Origin: Falciphora oryzae
Taxonomy: Eukaryota > Ascomycota > Sordariomycetes > Magnaporthales > Magnaporthaceae
Assembly (NCBI GenBank): GCA_000733355.1
Contig: JNVV01000039.1
Coordinates: 236,627 to 300,626 of the forward strand
Reading direction: 5' to 3'
Length of the DNA stretch: 64,000 nucleotides
Part shown: positions 23,033 to 34,765 of the stretch, in pieces
Layout of the letters: every line of letters begins with the position of its first letter
How positions within the stretch are numbered: position 1 is the stretch's first letter
Program-made: the position numbers and the translations under genes
The notes under the pieces: model-generated
What the model saw: only the letters and a program-made list of their open reading frames with translations
Told to the model about the DNA's origin: nothing
Database searches by the model: none

Positions 23033-24507
23033 GGCGAAGAGAGGGTGAGTTGGTGGTGAACAAAAAAAGAAAGAAAGAAAAAAAAAAAAAAAGAAGTTGC
23101 GAAGCGAAGACGCGATGTAAGCTGGGTGACGGCGATGCACAGGACGGATCCCGTCGGCAGGCGGCAGCAGACGTGGAGAAAATAAAATCGTCCGCTGCTG
23201 CTGGGGCGGGTGGAAACACAGGCGTCGGTTCCAAGGGAAGAGTTTGCCGGGAGTGGGTAATTTAAGGCAGGCTAGGGACGAAAAGACAAGGAAGGTATCG
23301 TCAAGGCCCCAGAGTCTGCGGAGCGAGTGAGAAAAAAAAAATAAAAGGCTAAAAAAAATTCCGAGTAAAATCAACGGGGGAAGAAGAGAATACGCAACAC
23401 GCTTGAAGTTGAAGGTGAACTGGGCCTCAGAGCGAGAAATCTAATTGGAGACGAGTGGGTAATAATAATGGAAGAGGAAAAAAAAAAAAAAAAAGGAAGA
23501 AGATGAGCACGCGGGCCAGGAAGTACCGTGTTCACTGTTGTGGTTTGGCAGGGCGGGAGGGAAGTTCCATGAGGAACGAATGGGTGGTGCAGTGACTTTT
23601 GTGACTTGGCTTTGCCCGAGACTGGGGGGAGAGGATTTCCTGCCTCGCCGCGTCGCTGCAGGACCCAATTCGATGGACTCCTCGGGCAGTCGTGGCTGGC
23701 TCTAGTCTAGGCTTCTGGGCGACCCGATCAAATGGCAAATGGACAGCGGAAGACCCCACAGCGTTGACAAAGGCAATAAACCAAGGCAAACCTAATGCAC
23801 GAATAAGCCCAGGCAGACGGCAGCTGGAGGCACGCTGTCGGAGAGCGGACTTGCAGGGCCGAGTGGTTGTGGAGGCCGGGCGGCGCGGGACTCTTTTAGG
23901 CGGGAATGACCTGATAGGTTGGAGGGCACGAGGGTAGTGAGACTCGAGGCGGTGGTGAGGCGGCACGGTGACAAAATAAGAGTTTGAGCCCAGTTCAGAC
24001 CACGCTAGTTGGGGCCCCCATTGTCCCAATTCTTTTCATCTGCCTTCCTACCAACTTCCTTTTTGCATAGATAGGTATGTGGTAGCAATCACGGTATCCC
24101 AAATAAACCAATGTGATGAGAGTGTCAACTACAAACTGCTAGGTGTTCTGATTAACCCGGTTATTGAGGTTCACGCATGCGAGGCTTTGAGTTCGGTCAC
24201 GTCCGGGGCTGGTGAGGCAAGTGGTGAGGCGGGTGGTGATATCACGTGATGAAGACCAATTCCCGCGATTGGGCGAGGGGATGGAGTTTGCCGGAACAAC
24301 GGGACCGGGCCCTCCTAGACTGTGCGATCTCGAAAAAAAGGTGCAAGAACCTGCAATTGACGCCGTTCACCTCTCCACGCTTGCTGCCTCGATCGACCGC
24401 AAACCGATCAATTGGCTCAAATAAATCGCGGTGAATTGAGCCACCGTCGGCAGAGGCTCCCCTCCCTTTTTTTTCGCCCTTTTTCACACACACCACCACC
24501 CACCACG
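23033..24507. other. divergent promoter region between TOP1 and ATP3
   Basis: About 1.5 kb between two divergent housekeeping genes. Purine/pyrimidine tracts and A runs are frequent (23070-23095, 23330-23360, 23478-23496). A CT-rich tract (CTCCCCTCCCTTTTTTTTCGCCC) sits just before the ATP3 start, as in many highly expressed fungal genes. A fragment near 24090-24180 resembles sequence at 35150-35385 and is listed as a repeat. Confidence 0.55.
24090..24180. repeat. diverged dispersed repeat fragment, copy A
   Basis: The blocks CCCAAATAAA (near 24099), GTCAACTAC (near 24123) and GGTGTTCTGATTAACCCGGTT (about 24143-24163; last base omitted from the count) recur in the same order and orientation near 35152, 35342 and 35357. 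The other copy reads GGTGTTCTAACTAACCTGGTT. Several differences are C/T or G/A transitions, compatible with repeat-induced point mutation. The element type is unknown, and the match was made by eye. Confidence 0.4.
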
Positions 24508-25836
24508 ATGCTGTCGAGGGCTGCCAGGCCAGCTCTGCGAGCTGGGGCTGCGGCTCCTTCTCGGTAAGTTTCGGAGCGAGCGAACACCACCCCGTTGCGC
24601 TCGGCGTTGCGGGAGGAGGAACGACGTGGAGGGGAGCTGGCGACAACGAGCGGCGGGACTATGCGGACGCAGCGGAAGGCGGGTGGGCGGATGCGATGAC
24701 AGCTCCCCGGGGAAGCTTTGTGGTGCTGGATTGGATCGGATTGGGCTGGCCGAAGGGGGAGACGGGCCTGCGAGAAAACCAGTTCTGACGATGCGCAAAT
24801 TACCCCCCACGCAGGGCCGTCGCCGGCGGCTCCAGCGCCGCGACCTACGCCACGCTGCGCGAGATCGAGGGCCGCCTCAAGTCGATCAAGAACATCGAGA
24901 AGATCACCAAGACGATGAAGATTGTTGCGTCGACCAAGCTCAACCGCGCCCAGCGCGCCATGTTCGACAGCCGCAAGTACGGCCAGACGTCCAACGAGGT
25001 CTTCGACTCGGCCCAGACCAAGCCGCTCGAGGCCGAGGACAAGAAGGACCTGCTCGTCATCTGCAGCTCCGACAAGGGCCTGTGCGGCGGTATTCACTCG
25101 GGTCTCTCCCGCACCGTCCGCAAGCTGTCCGCCGAGGGCGCCAACTTCGACCTCGCCATCGTCGGCGAGAAGTGCAAGTCCCAGCTGAGCCGCACCAACG
25201 CAAAGGAGATCCAGCTCAGCTTCGCCGGCATCGGCAAGGACATCCCCACCTTCGCCGACGCCCAGGCCATCGCCGACCAGATCGTCCAACTGCCCGGCGA
25301 CTACAAGAGCATCAAGATCTACTACAACAAGTTCCTGAACGCCCAGAGCTACGAGCCCGCCGTTGTCGAGGCCTTCTCTGAGGAGGCCATTGCCGCTTCG
25401 CGTAAGCTCATCCCCTGTCGATCCTTGTAGAGACGCCGTCATGCCAACCTAACTCGCGACCTCCCCACGCGCAGCCAACTTCTCCGCCTTCGAGGTCGAT
25501 GAGGAGCTCCTCCCTAACCTGCGCGAGTACGCTCTGGCCAACTCGCTCTACTGGGCTCTTGCTGAGGGCCACGCCTGCGAGCAGTCTGCCCGCCGCAACG
25601 CCATGGACGTGAGTTCAATACTAGACCCCCTGACCCCTCCCCCCTATTTCTCCTGCCAACGGAAAGAGTCATCCCATGGTATTGACTCTTTGTGTCCCCT
25701 TTCGTAGAATGCCTCCAAGAACGCCGGTGAGATGATCAACAAGTACCAGATTCTCTTCAACCGGACCCGTCAAGCCGTCATCACCGGTGAGCTGGTTGAG
25801 ATCATCACTGGTGCCACCGCTTCCGAGGACATGTAA
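24508..25836 (+). CDS. ATP3: mitochondrial F1-ATP synthase gamma subunit
   Basis: Four exons: 24508-24563, 24815-25401, 25475-25608 and 25708-25836; 301 residues, the usual length. The N-terminus [19 protein letters not shown] is a mitochondrial presequence, followed by the conserved start of the long N-terminal helix ([20 protein letters not shown], then KIVASTKL). The central Rossmann-like part includes [17 protein letters not shown]. The C-terminal helix ends [19 protein letters not shown]. The two terminal helices form the rotating coiled-coil shaft that drives conformational change in the alpha3-beta3 head, coupling proton flow to ATP synthesis. The first exon encodes almost only the presequence. 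Start choice is supported by the CACG-ATG context and by the presequence joining in frame. Confidence 0.96.
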
Positions 25837-26864
25837 AGTGGATAATCTAGAGAGGGCTTGTCGTGAGGCTGTAGATTTGCGGGGGACTGGGGGCCCGTCT
25901 GCTGGCTTCCCCAGACCATTAAAAAGGAAGACGGGGGTAAAAGAAGGGGAAGCCCTCGTTGCTGCCGAAAATCATCTTCACTTTGTACAAATGCATGTGT
26001 TCTTTTTATTCCCGCAATCACGCACCTCGCCTTATCCTGTGTACCAAGACCGTAGAAATAAAGACGCAAGGCGTGTTGGATAGGTGCGCAATGGTGTGGC
26101 AAGGACGAGCCTAGACCCAGTCACTTATTTTGGTTGACGTCCCGTGCTCTTCCCCTACCTGCTCCGCCCTGGGCTTCCCATCCAAACATGCTCGTTTTAT
26201 CCGTCCCTCTGGTGCCCTTCGTATTTCCCCTGACAGGTCCCCTGGGCACTTGCGTTTGTCAGTGCACGGCAACACACAACCAGACACGACAAATACTATT
26301 GACCACCAAATATGAACCAACAAGGATGCCAACGCAAACGCAGGCATTCCATAGGCCGTCCATGCAAGCCACGGCCATAAGCCAGCGAATAGTATTTTAC
26401 TCCATTCCTATTCCGCCCTCCAGGGCCCCCGATCCGACATCGGGCTAAAACAAACGTACTGCGAGGATGAATAATAGCAATAATAATGCTGAAAATGGAA
26501 AAGGGAAAAACAAGCAACAGCAAGAACGAGGCCGAAAAAAACCAAGATGCATTGTGCGCCATCCCGTGTACATGAGGCTCTAACCCAAGTTGGGGACAAG
26601 GATGTATATTCCCGCCAGAATGCCGCCGCCCACTCGCTGCCTTGTTCCATGCAGAAGGTGTGTATAGAAGGGGAATGCATGCGTGGTTGGAAATGCGCTT
26701 TGTTATATGAAGAAAGGCAGACTTTGCTGGAAAAGAGATAGACTGAAAACCAACGGACATGCTCAGAAACTTTGAGTAGCATCAAGCCCAAGCTGATTGC
26801 AAGACCACCCACTTCGAGTGCGGTAGTCTCTATCGCGTGATATCCGGGACGACACGGCCACCCC
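25837..26864. other. convergent intergenic region (ATP3 and LSD1 3' ends)
   Basis: About 1 kb between converging genes, with no credible coding frame. An AATAAA hexamer at about 26057-26062, 220 nt after the ATP3 stop, is a plausible poly(A) signal for ATP3. The remainder is AT-rich with no repeat or RNA gene seen. Confidence 0.5.
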
Positions 26865-29800
26865 TCAGCCAGCCATGACCACGTCGTCGTCGGGCTCGGT
26901 GTGTCTGCCGACCGACATCTTCTTCGCCCGCCGACCTTCCGTCGCGGCCGGAGACGCCGAACAAGAGGCGATGGGGGGAGTGCCGGTACCAGTCGTCGCC
27001 GCCGCTACCGCATCCTCGGGGAACACAGGCCTGGGGTTCTCCTTCTCGTACTCGCTCGTGATCCCGGCGGCCTTGCGGCCGTACTCCTCGGCCTTGGCCA
27101 CAAACTCGCGCACCGCCGCGGCGTGCTGCTGCTTGAGCAGCGCGACCTGCTCGACAAACGGCCTCCGCTGCTCCTCGCCCGCCGCGTTCCACATCTTGGC
27201 CGCCATGGACCGCACCTCGCTCGCTGACGGCGGCGCCTTGCCCGGCCGCCGCCCATCCAGACACTTCTGCCTCGCCGCCTCGAAGTTGGCCTTGGTGAAG
27301 AGCAGGTGCGCCTTGGTCGTCATCTTGGGCGGCTCGAGCGGGTAGTCGCCGAGCCGGCCCCGCACGTGTTCCCACAGCCGAATCTCGTACACCTCCAGGG
27401 CCTCCTTGCGCGGGTCCCGGGCGGCCTCCGCCGCCTTGCGCTTGAGTATTGACGCTGCCGACTCCTTGGGGACTATGAGCGGCCGCTGCACCTCAATCGG
27501 CCCAAGGATCGCGTTGACGACCTCCGAGGCCGCCCGGAGGCCAGACATGTACGCTCCGTGCACCGTTGCCGGGTGCGTGGCGGACGTGTGCTCGCCCGCG
27601 AAGAAATGCCCATCGCCCACGGGCCTTGACATGAGGTCGTAGTCGTCGAGCTTCATCATCGGTCCAGCAGACGAGTAGCTGCCGCGCGCGAACCTGTCCG
27701 ACGCCCACCGTGTCACGATCGACTCGGTGGGCTCGGGGACGGCCGACCGTCCAAATATGGAGCGCAGAATATCCGTAGCCTCTGCCACGAGTTCGTCGTT
27801 GGGGGTCTTTTCCGTGTCAAAAGCCGCATCACCCGCCATCAGCGCTAACAGGGTAGGCATCCCGCTGGTGTTTGTCACGTTGAACCACTGGAAGAAGCGG
27901 CCGCGGCGCGACGAGTAGTCTCGGGGTTTAAGGCTCGTCCTGCTCTGCGGTTGTCGCAGCACGCCGAAGATATCCTTGTCCTCTTCCCAGAATGCCCTGT
28001 CATAAACCAGGATGACTTTGTTCAGGACGCCATAGCCCAGCCGCTCAATGGCCTCCGTTTTCCACTGGGGGAGTGGTGGATCAAACTCGATATCACCGTG
28101 TTTTAGAACACCGAGAGGGATCGAGTTGACAACGTAGTCGGCCTCGATAACGGAGCCGTCCTCGCACCCGATCTTGTATAGACCACCCGTCTCGGCGCGA
28201 GGCTCCCCGCCATCCGCAGACGAAGAACTCGGCGGCAGAGCCGTTATAGACCGTGCCGCCTTCTTGTACCGGATGTCCAGAGGTGATGGGAATTGAGCAA
28301 GACCAGTCGCCAAGCTCTGGTAGCCGCCCACTATCATGGAGTGCCTCCCTTCCCACTCGTTGCCTACATCCATGTCCCAGCCTTCGAGGCTCAGCTGATT
28401 CAGGTTCCTGGCATTGCTGTACTCCAGGTTTGCGATGTGCCAGTTGACAAGGCGCATGTCCTGGGGGCAGATGTCGACCAGGCTATTGTACTGCAGAATA
28501 GCGTCGTCGAGCACCGAGCCGAGGGTTGCGCCAGGTGCCTTGGTCGCAGGGTCCAGGTCGATGTCCGTATCCTCAGCGACACCCTGTTGTAGGGTCCATC
28601 CCATCAGCTTTGCCTTGTGCGAAGCTTTGGTAGCCCCCGGGACCCCCGGCTCGACGTGGACCCTCCCAGTCACGCGATCTGATGACACCGGCACCATGTC
28701 GACTCTGGGCGCGATGTTCTGCTCCGAGACTGGAGGCGCGTGAGGCTGCGCGGCCGTCATCTCTTCCACGTAGCTGATAGTCTTGTGTAACTCGGCAAAG
28801 CTGTCTTTCCCGTCGTCTATCAGGTCCCTGTTTCCCTGAAGCAGCTTGGGCAGGGGCAGCTTCCACTTGTACTCGCTGACCCGGTCTAAGCAGTCATTAT
28901 ACAGCTTCTCGACAAGCTGATCCCGGGCAGTATCTACCGGCTTGCCGTCGGAGTCGTAGATGGTGATGAGCGTGGCATCTGACCTGAGCGCGTGGTAGGC
29001 AAGCCCGAGCTGGCCCCTGATGAGGATGTTGATTGGGTTGCCCCTCTCGAAGCCCGTAACAATCATGCCGCCCATCTCAGCCGTGTAGCGTTTCCCACGA
29101 AATGCGGCCGGCTCCACCGCGGGCTTTGTCCGAAAGGGCCGCGAATAGACTCTGCCACCGACACGACTCCTTCCCTCCAGAACCACGACCCTTGGGGGCT
29201 GTTCGCCTCGTTCGCGGAAGCGCTTAGCATACTGCACGAACAGGCCCTGGAGCTGCCTGGCACATCCAAGACCAGACAGGCCGGCCCCGATAACGACCAC
29301 TGTCCTCCTCTTTAGACCCGCGGCATCTTCCTCTTTGATTACGTGCTGTTTCCTAGACTGACGGATCTCGCAGCAACCGAAGTTGATGTATCCCGCCCGG
29401 ACGAGCCAGTCGAAGCAGAGATTCGCTACGTCAAACCAGCGACTGTCCTTGGCACAGCCGATCGCTTCTTCACGAGTGATTGATATTGTTGGGTTGCGAA
29501 CCCAAAGCCTCAAAATGCCGTTGCGGATGTTGAGGTATGTGGTAATCTGAGCCAAGCTGATGTGATCCCTCAGCATCAGGTACTCCTCTTGGTGCATGGC
29601 GTAGGGGTTGAGCCTAGAAGACTCAGCGGACCCGATACACTGGACCGCGTATTCCTGCGGCGAAAGGTCTGTCGGGATGGAATTCTTGGGTCGCACATCG
29701 TATCGGCGGTTCACACCGTCCCTAACCCGGAATATGGGTCGAGGGGGAGGGGGCAGGGAGGGCTCAGGTTCGGTTGTTGCGGGAGGAATAGAGATTCCGC

Positions 29801-30941
29801 GAGGCTGCTCATTTGGTGTTTGGTTCGCCGCTTGTTCTTCTCGCTGCTCTCCTTGTGTTTCTCTGCAAACTTCTGCTCGTGCTTCTTCGCTCTGATCCTC
29901 CTTTGCTTCTTCACTTTGCTCTTGCTTTTCTTCTTCGCACGGCTCCTCTTCTTCTTGTACTAGCTCTTCTTGGGGAGCCATGATGCTGGGAGGAGGAATA
30001 TCCTTCGGTCCGTCCAAGTCAACAGGCGTGGTAGCCTTACTAGAGAGCGAGGACGGGACGGACGACAGATCCGACTGTTCGCTTAAGGCTGACGTGGAGG
30101 ACGCGAATGACGGACGCATATTGCTATCTTCTTCCGCCATGACCGACAAAAGTTGTTTTGAGAGGCATTGCGGATCGGCGCTTATGGGCAATGGACTATT
30201 CGAAGGTCAGCCAGAAAGACAGGTGCCCAGGGTGATGTGGTAACAGAGGGAGGGGTATGTGGCATTGATGATTGGAGCAGAAGACGGCAAGAAAAATGCT
30301 TTACTATGCCGGGTCCAAAGGAAAAGACGGGCAAGCGACTCTCCCATGACATGTGGGGAGAAGGCAAATGGCTGGCGTACTCCAGCGAAGGGAGGAGGAC
30401 AGACAACGTGACACAAGATGATAGCATCGCCAAGATTGTGAGTATTTTTTTGGTGTGGATGTTAAAATTTGCAGCGGAAAAAGACAGGACAAGCAAGAAT
30501 CAAATGGGGAATGGTGGAACTTGAATACGGCGAGAATAATGAGTAGTTGGAGAGAAAAACATACCTGAGATTGTCCTGTGGCGTGGACACAGCGTCCGAT
30601 TCCTGGAGGTCCATCATCTCCATGTCGTCGGTTTTAACAACAATTTCTGGAATAATAACCTCAGTGCTGGCGCTGCTGGAAACACCCCGCTCGGTGCCAC
30701 GGCCGAGGGTGTCGGGTGTGTCAGGAGTGCCGAGATCCACAGGTAGTATGCTGTCTTCGACATGGGGTTGGGAGCGTGGGCGGCCCGGATTGCTTGCTGG
30801 CGGCTTTCTCTTTCGTAATGATGGCGGCGAGGCTAGTATGTGGGAGTCCAAGTCTAACCCCTTGGATCTTGATGACCTCGTTGACATTCCCTTTCCTATC
30901 CCAGCCGATTCCCTCGCCCGACGGACGGAGCCCCTCCCCAT
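26865..30941 (-). CDS. lsd1: LSD1-type histone lysine demethylase (SWIRM, amine oxidase, HMG box)
   Basis: Two exons, 30941-30565 and 30195-26865, around a 370-nt intron; 1235 residues. A SWIRM domain (about 300-400) is followed by an FAD-binding motif VVVIGAGLSGLGCARQL (about 424), the ARM-type amine oxidase core with GGMIVTG and the FAD-contacting lysine in GYGVLNKVILVYDRAFWEED (about 851), and FFAGEHTSATHPATVHGAYMSG near its end. A C-terminal HMG box (about 1085-1160, PKMTTKAHLLFTKANF onward) is the fungal arrangement seen in S. pombe Lsd1/Lsd2. Family role: FAD-dependent demethylation of mono- and dimethyl histone lysines. The first 290 residues are low-complexity and Glu-rich. A second in-frame acceptor would begin exon 2 at 30180. 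Translation may start at the second Met (30887) rather than 30941. Exon 1 has no domain, so it is the least certain part. Confidence 0.9.
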
Positions 30942-32382
30942 CGTGTCGTTGAGGTGGCACGGAGCAAGTAGACGTTGTAGGACGGAAGGGTCAGTCTGGC
31001 CTGTGGCGGCGCTCAGGAGGCACGGGAGACGTGACTACGCCGTCTTGGTCTTATAGGGGGTGCCTGATAAGTGCTGTATCAAACAGTGCCGGCCCGGGCA
31101 GCCCGAGTGTCGCTTGTGGAGAAGACGGAATGTGTTATGGGTCGAGGAGGCTCTGCAGCCCCTTGACGGCAAATCCCATTTGATGGTATCGATGCTGCCA
31201 ATTGAACCCAAGGCGGTAGCGATCAATGGAGTGCCCGGTCGGCTTCACACTGAAGTGAACAGCTCGGATGTTGGCTGCAGGGGCATGACTATCATTAGCG
31301 CTTCCCTCGACGAGCCTGGTTGGGCTTTGTTCGCAGAAAGGGGTACATGGTGTGTGACGGCAGGAATAGATGAACAGCGGAAGAAAAGGACGTGTATACG
31401 ATATGTATCATAGACAAGTGTTGGTTAGATTTGTATAAGAGGCAAAGACCAAGCCGGCCCTATCAGTCATATGACAAGGCCGGACCGGCACAGAAGGAGG
31501 GAGACAGAGAAAGAGAGTCAGGAAGATATGAAGGCAAGCAGCGGCAATCAAATAGAAGCAGGAGTCCTCCCTCACCTGCCTATGGAGATGGGTAGCGCCG
31601 GGTTGTCTCAAGCCTGTGGCCGACTGGCTGTCTTCGTATCCCAACGCTGAACAAGCGACGAGACAGTCGTCGATGGCAATGATCGCGGGTGTGTTCTATG
31701 GGGGAGGGGTGCTGCTCGAGCCCGGCGCATTGGACATTGGCTAGGGTCACCTGATCCACCGTCGCCAGAATGGAGGGGATTGGAAAGGATGTGAAGACGA
31801 AAGGTGAGAAGAAAAAAAAAAGTCAGGAGATAATAGCCCAATCAATCAACGACTAGCCTCACGGTAAAATGGAGGGCCAGTAAGCCGGGGATTCGCTTGG
31901 TGGTGTTGGATTGTCTCGTCTCGGCCGGCAGTAAGTGCAAATTCGAGGAGCGGAGCTGCGCCTATGGATGGATGCACCGGGCCACACCCTGGGCCCTCTG
32001 GGAAGGAAAAATGAGGACATGATGCATCACGTGAGCCCCTGTGATTTGACTCCCGGCTGGACCACCACAGAACATGGGGGCCTCCAAACTGGGCAGGAAA
32101 GGCGTGCAAAATCACAAACGATCGTCGTGCTTCTACATGTGCAGAGCATCGGATTTTCGAGAACCTCGAAGTCTGGACATGACTGCCTCTGATTTTGCCT
32201 GTTGGGCCACAAAGACACTGCCCACTAAGAGATAGGGATGGTGCCATTCCTTGGCTAGCAAGCCGGTCAACTTCACATGGTGCGGCACTCGAATCAAAAA
32301 TCAAAAGCCTGACAAACTAGGGGCCAATTATTGACGACAGATCAAAGACGGTCACTTTCTGCTTGCCTGAGCGATGCCTCTC
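30942..32382. other. intergenic: LSD1 upstream region and VPS33 3' flank
   Basis: About 1.4 kb between two minus-strand genes. Frames on both strands are short and without motifs. It should hold the LSD1 promoter and the VPS33 3' untranslated region. No repeat is evident. Confidence 0.45.
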
Positions 32383-34765
32383 TTAGGCAGTCTCGGCTGC
32401 CACCTGCGCTCCCTCCTTCTTCTCGAATGACCCCTTCTCAATCGCCGCCGCCATCACCTTGTTCCCACTTATTATCGAGGTCGTACATACGACAATATTG
32501 ATCCGAGCCTCCTCCTTCTTAGCGATAAACCTCAAGGCTGCGATCTCGGTGAAGGTAATACCACCCACGAAGACGACGAAGACCGTCTTGCGCTCTCCGC
32601 CGCCAGACAGGAGTGCGCGCGCCTTAACCGCCTTGTCCTCGCCCTTCTGTACCTCGTCGAACGCAGGGCCGCGGGCATGCTTGACGGCGTCGTCGAACCC
32701 CTTCCAGCCGCCCGCCCCGCCGACGCCCGCGCTCGCCCCGGTCGCGCCATTGCCCCTAGTGACGGACAGGAGGTACTGCTTCTGAAGCACACACTGCACC
32801 AACCGGATTGACAGCGGCGCGTACCCGCAATACGTGTATGCGACGTCGTGCGGGTCGTTCTCATTCACCTCCTCGACGTTGAGCTTGAGCTGCTTGCGCA
32901 GATACGCGTAGTTAGTCTTGGTGCCAGCCGCCGCTCCGCCAGCCGAGGCTGCCGCGCCGCCACCGCCAGTCATGGATATCATGTGGGCCAGAGGCGAGGT
33001 CCTGGACAGGAAAAGTTGCAGCTTCTCAAGGTTGTGCAGGGTCAGCAGGTGCTGGTACCCGTAGCCCTCAAGCACCAACCGCTTGAGATGCTCGTAATCC
33101 TTGAATAGTATGCCGCCCGACAGGCACGAGTAGACGCAGAGCAGCCGAAGGACCTTGGGCAGCGGGGTATCACAAGCTATAAGCTCCTCAATCGCTTCCA
33201 TGCCCGGCTCGAACCCAAACGTCAGGTTCTGCTCCACCTCGAGCAGCTTCAGGAACAGGTCCGTGCGTGTGTGACTGATGATCTCCTCAGCCAGACCAGT
33301 GTGTATCTTGAGGCTGGCCTGCTCAGCCTGGTAGGCTGGTAGCATCTGCACAAACGCTCTGAGCTCGGCAGTCGTGTTGGTTGCGTGCCTGCTGTCATAG
33401 TCGCTTCTGAGGCGCCGGGCAACCTTGTTGAGCAGCGGCCCCACGGTGGAGAAGTTTGCATCGCGGAGCTGCTCGAACAGCTTGTCGGACGAATCGAGCA
33501 GGATTTTGCGCTTGCGCGAGGGCGTCGCGCCGCCCGCCGCGGACTGGGCCGAGGCGGCGCCCTGCGCAGCCTGAGGGCCGACACCAACAACGGTCGAATC
33601 GACGTCGGCTTGGTTATGATGGATCTCGAAGACCTCGTCTATAAGACCCTCGTAGGTGAGCTGCGTGAGAAGCGGCGTGACCGGGTCGACCTCGCGGTCG
33701 ATGATGATGACGCTCTCGGTGGTCGTGCTCGGATTCAGCCCAATCTTGTCGCCCGCATCCTCGCCCGCCAGGAGCTCCTGACGCATGCGCGCCAGCATGG
33801 CCGCCACACGTCTAGCGTTTTCGCCCTTGCCGATGATGCGCGGGAACAACCCATGCTTCTGCTGGATGCCCATAAGAGCACGTGCAAGCAAAAAGGTCGG
33901 GGTCGGGTCGTTTGCCAGATACAGGTCCCTAAATGAATCATCGAGCTCGAGCGAGAGCACATCCTTGTCGAGCGGGAAGAAGTAGAGCGGGAGCTCCGAT
34001 ATGTTCACATCGCCCAGCACGCCGGCCTCCTCCAGAAGCGTATCCGACATTGAGGTGCGGCGAGGCACCCAGAAGATGTGGAAGTCATGGCCAGTCTGGC
34101 TTTCACGCTGCAGCCGGCGAATCTCATCTATGGAGACGAGGAATTGTTAGCACGTTATGATGGCATACCACGGCATGTCTTTCGACCTTCGAGACGCCAT
34201 AGGAACGCGCGGGCTCAGTGTTGCTGAGCGGTTGATCTGTGGCTCGCTGACTGACGACCGAGGAGCAGAGGTAGGGTTCAACGGTGTCTACTTTTGAGCC
34301 AGGGAGTGGAAGGGGAGTCGCGAGGATTCGGGAAGAGACGTGTACCGACCTGCTATTTCCTGTGCGTTGCGCGCGCACTCGCCTCTGGCGACAAAGACGA
34401 CGTTGCGCTGGTTGGTCCCGACGTTCTTGCTCTCCAGGAAGAAGAACTTGTCGACGCCATAGTCCTGGAGCGTTGAGACCTTGACGACGAGCCCAATCGG
34501 TCCTGCGAGGCTGTGCTCGATCACCAGGTTTTTCTTCCCACGGACCTGCAGCTCACTCGAGTCAGCGACGTCAATGTCGAGAGGCTTTTTTGCGACAGCC
34601 GAGGCAGCATCACAGCCGGGGCCAGATCTTTGCGAGGAGCCTCAGCTACCTAGCAGTAGGCCTTGCAAGGGAGCGCGTCTTACTCACGCCTTCTAGCAGG
34701 TAGAGGAGGTCTTTCCGGGCCTTATCTCGGACCTGGTCGGTGTCGAATCCCACATGAGGAGCCAT
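32383..34765 (-). CDS. VPS33: Sec1/Munc18 protein Vps33, HOPS/CORVET subunit
   Basis: Three exons: 34765-34688, 34545-34350 and 34127-32383; 672 residues, the usual Vps33 length. The first exons restore the N-terminal SM domain: RDKARKDLLYLLEG joined to VRGKKNLVIEHSLAGPIGL, then DYGVDKFFFLESKNV. The third exon carries SVIIIDREVDPVTPLLTQLTYEGLIDE (shown in part), LRLLCVYSCLSGG and a C-terminal VFVVFVGGITFTEIAALRF block, all hallmarks of the Vps33 branch. The protein binds and templates SNARE bundles for fusion at late endosomes and the vacuole, acting with Vps16 in HOPS and CORVET. The intron 2 donor is GTCGGT, weaker than consensus, but joins to give AQEIADEIRRLQ in frame. A Gly/Ala-rich insertion lies near position 450-470. 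A small insertion after the DREVDPVT block is rich in Ala and Gln. Confidence 0.94.
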
